A stretch of 64,000 nucleotides of DNA from Acidobacteriota bacterium (GTDB lineage Bacteria; Acidobacteriota; Terriglobia; Versatilivoradales; Versatilivoraceae): positions 1-64,000 of the forward strand of contig JAJDUG010000033.1 of the NCBI GenBank assembly GCA_022826755.1, written 5' to 3'. Position 1 is the first letter of the stretch. Every line of letters begins with the position of its first letter. The notes below the pieces were generated by a model. That model saw nothing but the letters and a program-made list of their open reading frames with translations. It did not search any database and was not told the origin of the DNA. This document shows positions 1 to 8,818 of the stretch, one piece after another. The position numbers were made by a program, and so were the translations under genes.

Positions 1-1
1 C

Positions 2-535
2 TCCTACGACGAGAAGCCGGGCATCCAGGCGGTGGGCGGGGTGGCGCCCGACTTGGCGCCCAAGCCGGGCCGGCATGGCTGCACCGGGCGCGACTACGAG
101 TACCGGCGGCACGGGACGCTGACGCTGATGGCCGGACTGGACCTGATGACCGGTCACGTGCACCGAGCGGTGGTGGAACGGCACCGGAGTCGGGAGTTTG
201 TGGCGTTCCTGCGGCAGTTGGACCGGGCCTATCCGGCGGGGGCCCGCATCCGGCTGGTGCTTGACAACCATTCGGCGCATGTTTCCAAGGAGACCCTGGC
301 CTACCTGGCGACCATGGCGAACCGATTCGAGTTCGTCTTCACGCCCAAGCACGGGTCCTGGCTGAATGTGGTCGAGTCGTTCTTCGCTAAGCTGACCAAC
401 ACGCTGTTGCGCGGGATGCGGGTGGAATCCAAGCAGGAGTTGCAGCAACGCATCGAAGGCTACATCGACCGGCTGAACCAAGACCCGGTGGTGTTCAAGT
501 GGACCTACAAGATGGACGAGATCTCCGTTGTGTAG
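2..535 (+). CDS. IS630-family transposase, C-terminal part (cut by window edge)
   Basis: The frame is open from the left edge, so the N-terminal helix-turn-helix part lies outside the window. The visible 177 residues hold the RNase-H-like DDE catalytic core of IS630/Tc1-mariner transposases: an Asp in the DEKPGIQA motif near the left edge, a second Asp in LVLDNHSAH, and the glutamate in WLNVVESFFAKL. The C-terminal end reads through to a TAG at 533-535 without a frameshift, so this half looks intact. The 210 bp after it hold no gene. I could not identify the terminal inverted repeat. Function: cut-and-paste transposition at TA targets, by family. Confidence 0.9.
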   Translation, partial: SYDEKPGIQAVGGVAPDLAPKPGRHGCTGRDYEYRRHGTLTLMAGLDLMTGHVHRAVVERHRSREFVAFLRQLDRAYPAGARIRLVLDNHSAHVSKETLAYLATMANRFEFVFTPKHGSWLNVVESFFAKLTNTLLRGMRVESKQELQQRIEGYIDRLNQDPVVFKWTYKMDEISVV

Positions 536-680
536 ATGTTGATATGTTATTATGGAATCGTTCTACTAGTGGTCAGTTGTGGTTTGTGGAGAGACTTGGG
601 AGCATACAAGCGTCTTGTGATTTGATTGCGCCTTTTGACGGACCGCACCGACATCATCAAGATGCTTAACGCGGCGATCA

Positions 681-731
681 AAAAAACTGATCACTATCCA
701 CTGATCACCGATCACTGACCACTGACCACTA
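681..731. repeat. GATCACTGACCACT-type short tandem spacer repeat, copy 1
   Basis: This spacer is built from imperfect units such as ATCACTATCCACTG, ATCACCG and ATCACTGACCACTGACCACT. The same units recur at 62841-62870 at the other end of the window. It sits directly in front of the aldolase gene. Function unknown; it is non-coding here. Confidence 0.6.
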
Positions 732-748
732 ACCCGAGGATAATACTC

Positions 749-1507
749 ATGCAAAACCGAATGAAGGCCTTGCTGCGCCAGGGCAAGGCGGTCTTTTCCT
801 GCACCATTCGAACCCCTCATCCCAACCTGGCCGAGATCGCCGGCCTGGCCGGGTACGAGTGCATCATGCTGGATGCCGAGCACGGAACCATCAGCAGCGA
901 CACCCTGGACGCCATGATCCTGGCCGTGCGGGCCACCGGGGCGACTCCCATCGTGCGGGTGCCGGGAGTGGAGCGGACCCTGGTCAAGCAGGCCCTGGAC
1001 CATGGAGCCGACGGAATTCTCTTTCCGCACATCACCAGCGTCGAGGACGCCAGAGCGGCGGTATCGCTGTGCAAGTACCCCCCGCAGGGAAGGCGCGGCG
1101 CCGGGCCCGGGCGCCCCATCGACTATGGGCTGGGGGACGCCCGCGCCTACCTGGACCAGGCCAACGACCAGGTGCTGGTGGCGCTCATGCTGGAGGAACC
1201 GGCTGCCGTTGAGCGATTGGAAGCCATTGCAGCCGTTCCCGGTATCGATATCTTCAACATGGGTCCCTGGGATCTGTCCACCGCCTATGGACACCCCATA
1301 GAGACCCGCCATCCCCTGGTGCTGCAGGCACTGGACAAGGCCCTGAAACTCGGCAGCCAACACGGCATCCATGTCGGCGTCTCTCCCGAGAACGAAGAGC
1401 ATGTCAAGGAGCTCTACGATATGGGCGCCCGCTTCTTCGAGTCGGTCAACCTGGAAGGCTTTGTGGCGGAGCGGCTGGTCGACTATCGCAGGGCCTGCCA
1501 GCCATAG
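749..1507 (+). CDS. HpcH/HpaI-family aldolase (2-keto-3-deoxy acid aldolase type)
   Basis: 252 aa, the normal length for class II metal-dependent pyruvate aldolases of the HpaI/GarL family, which split 2-keto-3-deoxy sugar acids or hydroxy-ketodioates into pyruvate and an aldehyde in the cytoplasm. Visible: catalytic His45 in DAEHG, the PIVRVPG strand near residue 70, the hydrophobic GADGILFPH segment, the metal glutamate in MLEEPAAVE, and the metal aspartate in the GPWDLS motif. The usual QIET metal motif is changed to MLEE, which marks a divergent subgroup. A GAGGA ribosome site precedes the ATG. It stands alone; repeat copy A follows at once. The exact substrate cannot be told. Confidence 0.85.
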   Translation: MQNRMKALLRQGKAVFSCTIRTPHPNLAEIAGLAGYECIMLDAEHGTISSDTLDAMILAVRATGATPIVRVPGVERTLVKQALDHGADGILFPHITSVEDARAAVSLCKYPPQGRRGAGPGRPIDYGLGDARAYLDQANDQVLVALMLEEPAAVERLEAIAAVPGIDIFNMGPWDLSTAYGHPIETRHPLVLQALDKALKLGSQHGIHVGVSPENEEHVKELYDMGARFFESVNLEGFVAERLVDYRRACQP

Positions 1508-1529
1508 TCGGCAGCGCTGCCTGAAACAA

Positions 1530-1740
1530 CGACAAAAAACGAAAAAGAGTTGTCCACGAAGACACACGAAGGATCACGAAGACACACGAAGAAAGACGGT
1601 GTTCTTGACCCAGTCAAACTGAAAGAGATCCATTCGTATTCGTGCCTATTCGTGTTCATTCGTGGTTCGTCTTTATTAACGCTCCCCTGTTTCACTCTCG
1701 AATGATCCGCCCCGTCGTGGGGAGCGGGGACAACACTCAT
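1530..1740 (+). repeat. Dispersed 'ATTCGTG' spacer repeat, copy A
   Basis: This non-coding segment starts with an A-rich stretch, then AAAGAGTTGTCCACGAAG and CACACGAAGGATCACGAAG-type units. It then holds ATTCGTATTCGTGCCTATTCGTG units, a TTCGTCTTTATTAACGC block, and a terminal GC hairpin (CCCCGTCGTGGGG). The same ordered blocks occur at 10078-10490 (same strand) and inverted at 42055-42510 and 46962-47160. All four copies are intergenic and begin close to the 3' end or start of a gene. No coding capacity is conserved between copies. Confidence 0.8.
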
Positions 1741-1768
1741 CTGGGTCGACCGCGACCCCGGAGGCTTC

Positions 1769-4159
1769 ATGGCGGCAACATTCCTTCACGTTGTCCGGCG
1801 GTGCGGCCTGCCGGTATTGCTGGCGTCGGCCTTCTGCCTGAGCCCGGCGAATGCCTCCACCGTTCCCGTGGTCGAGCAGGCTTCAAACCGGGATCGGCCC
1901 GTTCGCTGCTCCGTTGTGCTGGGGCCCGAAGCGCCTGACCTGGAAGTCTTTGCCGCCCATGAGCTGGTCCGCTACCTGAGAGAGCTCTACGGCATCCGGT
2001 CGGAGCTGGTCCGGTCGTTGGAGGCCGGAACGGGACTCGGCATTCTCCTGGGGAATCCCCAAACCAATCCCGCTTTCCAATCCATCTCGGTCCATCACAC
2101 CTGGCCGCGGGTCAGCGACCAGGGCATCGTCCTGAAGCGGGTGAGCGCCGGAGACCGGGACCTGCTCATTCTGGGGGGAGGCAGTCCGGCGGCGACCCTG
2201 TGGGCGGTCTACGAGCTGGTGGAGCGCTCGGGCGTCCGTTTCCTGCTGGAAAAAGACGTATTCCCCGAAGTCGCGGAGCCGTTCCCGCCCCGCCGGCTGG
2301 ACCTGGTGCGGGAGCCCCGCTTCCGGTTTCGTTCCTACCGCGCCATCAACAACCTGGCCACCTCGCTCATCTTCTACGGCATGAAGGACTACCGCCACCT
2401 GATCGACCAGTTGGCCAAGATGAAGTTCAATGTCCTCTATGCGCAGATCTACCCGCACCAGCCCTTCGTTCACTACCAGATGCGGGAACAACCCAAGACC
2501 ACCGGCGTGCTCCACTACGGTTGGAAGGTCCCGATTCATGCAGAGACCATCGGCCGGGAGCTGTTCGAGGGAAGAAACCAACTGGTAAACCCGGAACTGG
2601 CCGGCGCCGCCACCTACCGGGAGCGGGTGAGAGCCGCCCAGGGACTGTTGCATGAGCTGTTTGCCTATGCCAGGCGCCGAGGGATGCAGACCGGGCTGAA
2701 CTTCAGGATCAACCAGTTCACCAACGAGTTCAACTGGAAGATGCCCCAGTGGTCGGATCGGAAGTACATCCCGGCGGAGGCGATGAAGGGCGCCCGCAAC
2801 GCCCGCCTGGGAATCTCGGAATACGCCGTCGATCCGCGGGCGTTTCCCTACATGACGCCTGACAACCCTGCCGTCATGGAGCTGAACAAGACCATCATCC
2901 GGGCTCACGTCAATACCTATCCGGAGGCGGACTTCTACGGATTGACCCAGCCCGAGCTGCCGGGAGGCGGAGAGGCGTACCGGGAGATGTGGGAGCGCCT
3001 GGACCGCAAGTACCGGCTGGAACCGGAGTTCAGCCTGGATCGGATGCTGGAGTCGGCCAGGGCCAACACCCTGCCGGTGGGCGTGCGCAAGGGGGACCGG
3101 CCCGTGGAAGAGCTCAAAGGAGCCCTGGCCAACGCCGACACGCTGGACAAGCTGCTCAACGAGGGCGGGATTCTGAAAGAGACGGCCAATCCCGAGGCCA
3201 CGGTAGTGGTGAGCACCTTCAGCGACGAATTCTATCCGGTCATGCCCAGGATCTTTCCGGGTCGGGTCATGTTGATGGTCCCCATGGACTACCTGACCTC
3301 ACTGGCTGCCGAGCGCACCGAAATGCTGGCCTTTGCCGAGCACAGTCCCATGAAGGTGGCGATTCTGGCGACGCTGGCCGACGACAACATCGGCATCCTC
3401 CCCCAGTTGCCCACCCAGCCGCTCCATCGCATCTTCCAGGCCATGGAGCGCTATAACGTCGTCGGCTACTTCGGCCGGCAGTTCCTGGTCACCAAGCTGG
3501 AGGCGGGGACCGCCTACATGGCTCAGGCCTCCTGGTCCTCCCGGGTCACCCCCGAATCGGTCTACCGGGACCAGGTGCGGCAGGTGTGCGGGGAAGCGGC
3601 CGTCTTCGACATGCTGGAGGTCTACCGCATCCTGGAAGAGGCCACTCTCACCGGAGACCGGGTGGCCATGGGATTCCTCTTCCCGGTCACTACCATGATG
3701 CGCAAGCACTGGAATTCCGATTCGGGCCCCAACCCGGGATGGGAGGAGTTGCGGGCGCACTATCTCAAGGCGGCCCCGCTGGTGGAATCCGCCCTGCAAA
3801 AGAGTCGCTCTCAGGGGAAGAGCTACCTGCGGCAGCTCTTGGGACAGTTGCATTTCGGCACCGACTACATCGCCGCCGCGCAGGAAGTGCGCCGGGCCAG
3901 GCTGTCCTACCTGCGATCCCGGAAAGCGCTGGCCGGCAAGGATGCTCCGGCCTACGAAAAAGCCATGAACGAGACCAATGGCCGCTTGGAGAAGGCCCTG
4001 GCCTTGCTGAAGTCGGCCATCCAACACTGGGCCGGGGCGGTCCGTGACCCCTCCGACCTGGGAGCCCTGGGCGCCCTCAACCACTTCTGCTACGACTATC
4101 TCAAAGGGGTAGCCCTGGACGTCTACCTGGAGTCGGGGACCTGGAGCATTCGGTTTTAG
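1769..4159 (+). CDS. Exported GH67-N/DUF4838-like glycan-processing protein
   Basis: 796 aa. The first ~30 residues form a signal peptide ending near NAS. Residues ~45-170 resemble the N-terminal domain of alpha-glucuronidases (GH67 N-terminal/GH20b-like). Features are an AAHELVRYL helix, GILLG and LILGGGSPAATLWAVYELVERSGVRFL. Residues ~190 onward look like a TIM-barrel region (RFRSYRAINN, KMKFNVLYAQIYPH, GLTQPELPG). This is the layout of exported DUF4838 proteins common in polysaccharide-degrading bacteria. I infer an extracytoplasmic carbohydrate-active enzyme; the substrate is not visible. The stop is 27 bp from the next start, so the following amidohydrolase is probably co-transcribed. 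Confidence 0.65.
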   Translation: MAATFLHVVRRCGLPVLLASAFCLSPANASTVPVVEQASNRDRPVRCSVVLGPEAPDLEVFAAHELVRYLRELYGIRSELVRSLEAGTGLGILLGNPQTNPAFQSISVHHTWPRVSDQGIVLKRVSAGDRDLLILGGGSPAATLWAVYELVERSGVRFLLEKDVFPEVAEPFPPRRLDLVREPRFRFRSYRAINNLATSLIFYGMKDYRHLIDQLAKMKFNVLYAQIYPHQPFVHYQMREQPKTTGVLHYGWKVPIHAETIGRELFEGRNQLVNPELAGAATYRERVRAAQGLLHELFAYARRRGMQTGLNFRINQFTNEFNWKMPQWSDRKYIPAEAMKGARNARLGISEYAVDPRAFPYMTPDNPAVMELNKTIIRAHVNTYPEADFYGLTQPELPGGGEAYREMWERLDRKYRLEPEFSLDRMLESARANTLPVGVRKGDRPVEELKGALANADTLDKLLNEGGILKETANPEATVVVSTFSDEFYPVMPRIFPGRVMLMVPMDYLTSLAAERTEMLAFAEHSPMKVAILATLADDNIGILPQLPTQPLHRIFQAMERYNVVGYFGRQFLVTKLEAGTAYMAQASWSSRVTPESVYRDQVRQVCGEAAVFDMLEVYRILEEATLTGDRVAMGFLFPVTTMMRKHWNSDSGPNPGWEELRAHYLKAAPLVESALQKSRSQGKSYLRQLLGQLHFGTDYIAAAQEVRRARLSYLRSRKALAGKDAPAYEKAMNETNGRLEKALALLKSAIQHWAGAVRDPSDLGALGALNHFCYDYLKGVALDVYLESGTWSIRF

Positions 4160-4186
4160 CCTGACAGGCAAGGCAAGGAGGACGCT

Positions 4187-5077
4187 GTGCAGACCGTCAG
4201 AGTGGCCGGAGTTCAAATGAACGGATACCTGGGGCAGGCCGAGCGGAACCTGGCGGAGGTGGAACGCTGGACCCGCAAAGCCGCCGAGCAGGGCGTGGAG
4301 CTGGCTCTTTTCCCGGAACTGGCCATCCACGGCCACTGGATGGCGGAGGAGTGCTGGTCGGCGGCCGAGCCGGTTCCGGGAGGTCCCAGCGTGCGTCGGC
4401 TGGAACAGATCGCGCGCGAGTTCCGCATGGTGCTGGCGGTGGGCATGTCGGAAAAGGAAAGAGACCTGGTCTACAACTGCCAGGTCCTGGTCGGCCCCGA
4501 CGGCTATGTGGGCAAGTCCCGCAAGGTCCACATGTCCGAGGACGAAGGCCTGATGTACGTGGGCGGCGGCGCTCTTCCCGTGCACGACGTGGGGAAATGC
4601 AAGGTGGGCGTCATCGTCTGCTACGACGCCATGTACCCCGAGGTGGCCCGCGTCCTGACGCTCCAGGGGGCTGAAGTCCTGCTGATGGCCAGCGCCGGCC
4701 GCAGCGGACCCTGGACCGAGGACACCGAGGAGGCAGTCGCGCGACGGACCAAGGATCAGCTCAGCCTCTACCGCTTCCGCGCCGTCGAGAACGGAGTCTT
4801 CGCCGTGATCACCAACCAGGCCGGCGCGGCGGGGACGGTGGAGTTCTATCGTCCCGAGTATCGGCGCCAGCCCTACCACGCCGGTGGAACCCTGATCTTC
4901 GCCCCGGACGGCGAACTGCTGGCGGAGTCCCGGACCCGCAAGATCGAAGCCGACATGGCCGTGGCCGACCTGACGGCCGAAGCCTTTGCCAAGGCTCGCG
5001 CCAACACCAACTTTACCCTGCGAAAGCGCCGCCCCGATCTCTACCAGGAGTTGCTGACACCGGTCACCCGGGATTGA
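4187..5077 (+). CDS. Carbon-nitrogen hydrolase (nitrilase superfamily)
   Basis: 296 aa. The catalytic triad of the superfamily is complete: Glu44 in LFPELAIHG, Lys113 in SRKVHM and nucleophile Cys145 in VIVCYDAMYPE. Such enzymes hydrolyse amides, N-carbamoyl amines or nitriles in the cytoplasm. The start is a GTG chosen because a strong AAGGAGG lies 6 bases upstream at 4174-4180; no better start exists. It follows the exported GH67-N-like gene with a 27-bp gap, so an operon is likely. A paralogue of the same length lies at 62861-63751 on the other strand. The substrate is undetermined. Confidence 0.9.
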   Translation: MQTVRVAGVQMNGYLGQAERNLAEVERWTRKAAEQGVELALFPELAIHGHWMAEECWSAAEPVPGGPSVRRLEQIAREFRMVLAVGMSEKERDLVYNCQVLVGPDGYVGKSRKVHMSEDEGLMYVGGGALPVHDVGKCKVGVIVCYDAMYPEVARVLTLQGAEVLLMASAGRSGPWTEDTEEAVARRTKDQLSLYRFRAVENGVFAVITNQAGAAGTVEFYRPEYRRQPYHAGGTLIFAPDGELLAESRTRKIEADMAVADLTAEAFAKARANTNFTLRKRRPDLYQELLTPVTRD

Positions 5078-5441
5078 GGAAGGTATATGGAAACCCTGTG
5101 TGCGAAGTTTCCTTGGGACCGGCGAAGCCACATCGACAGACAAACATCGTCGCGAGCCAGTGGAAGCCCCCATCCGGTGGGAATCGAGAATACCCGAAAT
5201 CGCAGTCCTGGCGCGGTGTTTCGTCGATTCGCCGCAGCCTGAGCACACGACGTTGCAGGCGTTGCCGATGGAGTCTTCTTTTTCTTTCATTTTTTTCTAT
5301 TCAAATCGATAAAGCCTTGATATATATCTCCCACTCACGCTGCGCAACATTTACTTGAAGACCCTTGATGGCAAGCCATTTTCCATTGCGGGAAGTCGGT
5401 GGTGCGCGGACCTATACTTGTGACTACGAGGGGAGAAGAAA
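5078..5441. other. Gene-free spacer with AT-rich patch
   Basis: 364 bp without a supported gene. A T-rich stretch at about 5276-5330 stands out against the GC-rich surroundings. A TATACT hexamer at 5413-5418 could be a -10 element for the small membrane protein, but no -35 at proper spacing is visible. Confidence 0.5.
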
Positions 5442-5768
5442 ATGCTAACTAGGATTCTCGTCGCTGTAGTGGCAGTCGTGGCAATTGTGAAAGCCTTTGC
5501 CCCCGACTTGCAGGATCAAGGTGCTCTTGGGATCATTCTGGTCTTAGCGGGTATTGTGTATGCCGCCACGGCCCTGGACGCCGATGATGCCACCGGCTTC
5601 CTGGTGTTTGCCGTTGCGGCCGCGACTGCAGCCGGGTCGGACGTGCTGGGCGCCATCCCCGGGATTGGCGGTCAACTGGACACCATCGTCGGCAAGATCA
5701 GCATGGCGCTGAACGCCGCTGTTGCCACGGTTGTGGTGTTGTGGACGGTCAACCGCATCAAGGGCTGA
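5442..5768 (+). CDS. Small hydrophobic membrane protein, unknown function
   Basis: 108 aa, unrecognised. Three hydrophobic stretches fit transmembrane helices: residues ~3-20 (after an N-terminal Leu-Thr-Arg), ~26-46 and ~86-104, with a more polar alanine/glycine-rich segment at ~50-80. A GAGGGGAGAAG ribosome site lies just before the ATG, and a good intrinsic terminator follows at 5792-5837. That makes it a convincing single-gene transcription unit. It is shorter than most secreted proteins and has no soluble domain. A role in the envelope is a guess from hydrophobicity only. Confidence 0.7.
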   Translation: MLTRILVAVVAVVAIVKAFAPDLQDQGALGIILVLAGIVYAATALDADDATGFLVFAVAAATAAGSDVLGAIPGIGGQLDTIVGKISMALNAAVATVVVLWTVNRIKG

Positions 5769-5791
5769 CTTTCATACTCAAAGGAAACCAC

Positions 5792-5837
5792 CCGCCGGGC
5801 CGGCGGCCACATACCGCTGGTCCGGCGGCATTTTTTT
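5792..5837 (+). terminator. Intrinsic terminator after the small membrane protein
   Basis: CCGCCGGGCC (5792-5801) pairs with GGTCCGGCGG (5819-5828) through 10 bp including one G-T pair. A run of seven T at 5831-5837 follows. A shifted 13-bp pairing with two G-T pairs is also possible. The position, 24 bp past the stop codon, fits. Confidence 0.8.
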
Positions 5838-5977
5838 CTGGCAAGGCCGCAAGGCGGGCCGGGATCGTACCCGAACGGCATGCAAGCATGGACCCGGCTA
5901 GGGTTGGGATACCGAGCCCCGACTTGCCCGTGGCCCACGCCGGAAGTCCTTCCTGAAGTTCCACCGTTCTCCCTTGC

Positions 5978-6358
5978 TCAGGACGGAAACCTGCGTCCTG
6001 GGAAGAGCATCAGGACGGCCATCCACAGTCCGACCAGAAGCAGACCCACCACCTCTCGGATCTCCTCCACCTCCAGGTTCGCCATCTCGAAGGCGGTCAG
6101 GAGTTCCCAGGCCGGCAGGGCGCCGCCCACCCGCGCGGCCAACATCCCGGCCCAGCCGAGGGACCCCAGGGCCAGCACCAGGGGCATGATTCGGGGAAGC
6201 CGTCCCCTGGCCGCCAGCCAGCAGCTCAGGGCGGCCAGGCCGTAGAGTCCGGCCCAGCGCCAGGGGTCGGGATCGTTGTACTGGACCGCCAGACAGAAAA
6301 GATACAGCAATGCCATGAGCCGGTTCGGCCAAGGGAGGATATTGACGGATGGCCTCAT
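5978..6358 (-). CDS. TMEM220-family membrane protein
   Basis: 126 aa with four hydrophobic segments. The motif LAVQYNDPDPWRWAGLYGLAALSCWLA near residues 24-50 is the hallmark of the TMEM220 family (small four-helix membrane proteins of unknown role found from bacteria to vertebrates); only part is quoted as identifier, namely QYNDPDPWRW. The length matches the family. It ends convergently toward the gene and terminator at 5.4-5.8 kb. It lies 31 bp downstream of the dehydrogenase gene on the same strand, so it is probably the last gene of that unit. Biochemical function is unknown. Confidence 0.8.
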   Translation of the reverse strand: MRPSVNILPWPNRLMALLYLFCLAVQYNDPDPWRWAGLYGLAALSCWLAARGRLPRIMPLVLALGSLGWAGMLAARVGGALPAWELLTAFEMANLEVEEIREVVGLLLVGLWMAVLMLFPGRRFPS

Positions 6359-6389
6359 GGCAGGTGGCGGGGAAGGAGGGGGCGGGTCT

Positions 6390-8678
6390 TCAAGGCCGAT
6401 TGGCGGCGACCTCGGGTTCAGCCGGCAGGCTGGAGATCCACTCGCGAATCAGCTCCACGGCCTCCCGGTCGACCAGGTTGGAGGCGATGTGCGGCATGCG
6501 GCCCAGACCCAGCTTGGTCATGCGGTAGAGGATCAGGGACCGGTCCGGGTCTCCCGGAGCCAGCAGGCGGCCGTCGGCGATGTCGAAATCTCCGTGGCCG
6601 GGGGGTACTCCCACCGTCTTGGTCTCATTCAGCGAGATAGTTGCGTGCAATAGAAAATCGGCGTTGCCGCCGCCCCACTTCTGGTGGCAGTGGGCGCAAT
6701 TGGAGTGCAGGTAGGCCCGGGCACGCTCGTCCAGGGAACGGTTCCGGTCAAGGTGGTCGTAGATTCTGGGAAGCTCCGACGGCGACTTGGGCAACGGCTC
6801 GGTGAACACGCCCAACCGGTGCAGCACCTCCAACTGGTTGGCCGTGGTCCATCCGTAGTCGTGCTCCTTGTTCATCTGCAGGGTGTTCAAGCCCAGGACG
6901 TACTTGGCGGGGACGGTGTGGCAGAGCGTGCACTCGGCACGGCTGGGGAACCGCCAGACCTGCTCCCGCTTTCCATCGGGGGCCTCCGGGTCGGCTATGG
7001 TATAGGTTCGATTCAGGCCCCGCGTCCCCACCAGGGTGGCGTCGGTCTGGTCTTCGTTCCAGACGTAGGAGTAGCCCTTCCAGTACTGGTCTCCCACTTC
7101 CTCGGTTCCCCCCAGGGCCTCCTGGTGGAGCAGGCGGGTCTCCACCCGGCGGAGGCTGTCCGGGTTTCCCGCCTCCAGCTCCAGGGAGAAAGTCTTGACG
7201 ATCACGGTGCCGTCGGGGAAACGCCAGCCCAGAGGGGCCCCGGGCGCGGGTTGCGGGTATTCCACCGTGTCGAATTCCACCTGAGAGTCCCCGGGAATGG
7301 CGATCCAGCGCTCCTTGACGGCGGCGTCGGACCAGAGCTCCGAGTTCACCGAGTAGGGAATCAGGCCGGGGGCGGGCTTGTGCTCCCGCACCGAGGAGAA
7401 GAGTCCCGTCTGGCTCAACCGGAGGGGGAATTGATTGGGTTGGTGCACGAACGGAGAGCGGACCAGCCGATGGATCCGGCCGCCGATGAAGTCCATCACG
7501 TAGAGCTCGCCCCGGTGGGACTGTCCGAAATCGATGATGCGGAAGGAGGTGTCGACCAGCTCCCGGTGGTCGCTGACCTGGTCTCCGTCATGGCGGAACC
7601 CCCAGATGCGTCCGGTGTCGTAGTCTCCGTAGACGTAGGTCCCGACGATTTCCGGCAGCCGCTCGCCGCGGTAGACAAAGCCTCCGGTGATGGAGCGGAA
7701 ATCGGCGTGGCCGTGCTCGACGACCGGCTTCAAAATGGGCGACGGCCCCAGGCGGCGATCGGGCCGGAAGGGGTGGCTGCCCTCCTGGACGCTCCAGCCG
7801 TAGTTGCCTCCCGGTTGGATCAGATAGATCATCTCCCACAGATCCTGGCCCACTTCCCCGGCCCACAGATTTCCGGTGTGTTGGTCGAAGTTCATCTTCC
7901 AGACCTGGCGCAGGCCGTAGGCCCAGATCTCCGGGCGGGCGCCCTTCCGGCCCACAAAGGGGTTGTCCTTGGGAATCCCATATTTCCTGCCGGGATCGGG
8001 ACGGTCGACGTCGATCCTCAAAATGGAGGCCAGCAGGTCGGAAACATCCTGTCCGGTGTCACGCTCGTCGGCGATGCCGCTGCCGTCTCCCGTGGCGATG
8101 TAGAGGTAGCCGTCGGGCCCGAACCTGAGACACCCTCCGTTGTGTCCGCCGGAGGGCCATTCAAAGATGATGGTTTCCGAGTCGGGATCGGCCTGGTAGG
8201 GGTCGTCGGACCGAACCCGGAAGCGTGAAATCCGGGTGCCCTTGGGGAGGGTCTCAATGGGGTCCAGCACGTAGGTGACGTAGAAGTAGCCGTTGTCCTG
8301 GAACCTGGGGTGGAAGGCCAGGCCGTAGGTGGTCTTCTCGAGGTCGATCAGCAGCTCCGCCTCGGTGGTTTCCCGAGTCGCTTCAAAAGAAAAAATCTTG
8401 CCGAAACGCTCCGCTACGAACAGGCGATCGCTGCCGGGAGCGACGGTCAGCTCCAGCGGCTGCTCGAACCTCAGGTGGGGGAAGGCCACCTCGGTGCGGA
8501 AGGGGTTGGGGGGATCGGGAGATCCCTTGACCCGCGAGGTGGTCCACAGGGTTCGTTTGAGAGTGGCGTAGGAGTCTCGAAACCCGTTTTCCCTCTTGGA
8601 CCCTTCCTCCGCGGCTGCCGGGGCTGCGCCACCGACCGCCGCCCAAAGCACTGCGGCAAGCACGACTGTTCCACGCAT
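6390..8678 (-). CDS. Exported PQQ-type sugar dehydrogenase fused to dihaem cytochrome domain (SO2930-like)
   Basis: 762 aa. A signal peptide (residues 1-23, ending AAAEEG) directs it to the periplasm. Residues ~60-400 form a glucose/sorbosone-dehydrogenase six-bladed propeller with GLAFHPRFQDNGYFYV, GHNGGCLRFGPDGYLYIATGDG-type and WAYGLRQVWKM motifs. The C-terminal ~330 residues match the SO2930-type cytochrome module. It has two CxxCH haem sites, CTLCH and CAHCH, and a final helix with Met ligand candidates. The fusion would pass electrons from a PQQ-bound alcohol or aldose directly to c-type haem. RBS GAGGGT precedes the ATG. Confidence 0.85.
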   Translation of the reverse strand: MRGTVVLAAVLWAAVGGAAPAAAEEGSKRENGFRDSYATLKRTLWTTSRVKGSPDPPNPFRTEVAFPHLRFEQPLELTVAPGSDRLFVAERFGKIFSFEATRETTEAELLIDLEKTTYGLAFHPRFQDNGYFYVTYVLDPIETLPKGTRISRFRVRSDDPYQADPDSETIIFEWPSGGHNGGCLRFGPDGYLYIATGDGSGIADERDTGQDVSDLLASILRIDVDRPDPGRKYGIPKDNPFVGRKGARPEIWAYGLRQVWKMNFDQHTGNLWAGEVGQDLWEMIYLIQPGGNYGWSVQEGSHPFRPDRRLGPSPILKPVVEHGHADFRSITGGFVYRGERLPEIVGTYVYGDYDTGRIWGFRHDGDQVSDHRELVDTSFRIIDFGQSHRGELYVMDFIGGRIHRLVRSPFVHQPNQFPLRLSQTGLFSSVREHKPAPGLIPYSVNSELWSDAAVKERWIAIPGDSQVEFDTVEYPQPAPGAPLGWRFPDGTVIVKTFSLELEAGNPDSLRRVETRLLHQEALGGTEEVGDQYWKGYSYVWNEDQTDATLVGTRGLNRTYTIADPEAPDGKREQVWRFPSRAECTLCHTVPAKYVLGLNTLQMNKEHDYGWTTANQLEVLHRLGVFTEPLPKSPSELPRIYDHLDRNRSLDERARAYLHSNCAHCHQKWGGGNADFLLHATISLNETKTVGVPPGHGDFDIADGRLLAPGDPDRSLILYRMTKLGLGRMPHIASNLVDREAVELIREWISSLPAEPEVAANRP

Positions 8679-8818
8679 GGGACCCTCGATATTCGATTTC
8701 AGGTTCGATCGCTTTCCGCTGAACCTTCTCCCAATCCATCCGACGGGAAGATTCTAACCTCCCTGCCCGCACGGGGCAAGAACGCCGGGCCGGGGGCTGA
8801 TCCCACGACTCTGTCCCC

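Noticed and set aside
1545-1558. TTATCCAC-like boxes in the repeats as DnaA boxes or an origin
   Set aside because: The box ends CACG rather than CACA, occurs once per repeat copy, and no dnaA, dnaN or clustered boxes are present.
3299-5290. 663-codon minus-strand frame opposite the GH67-N-like and nitrilase genes
   Set aside because: It is a mirror frame of two clear plus-strand genes, with no motif or signal.
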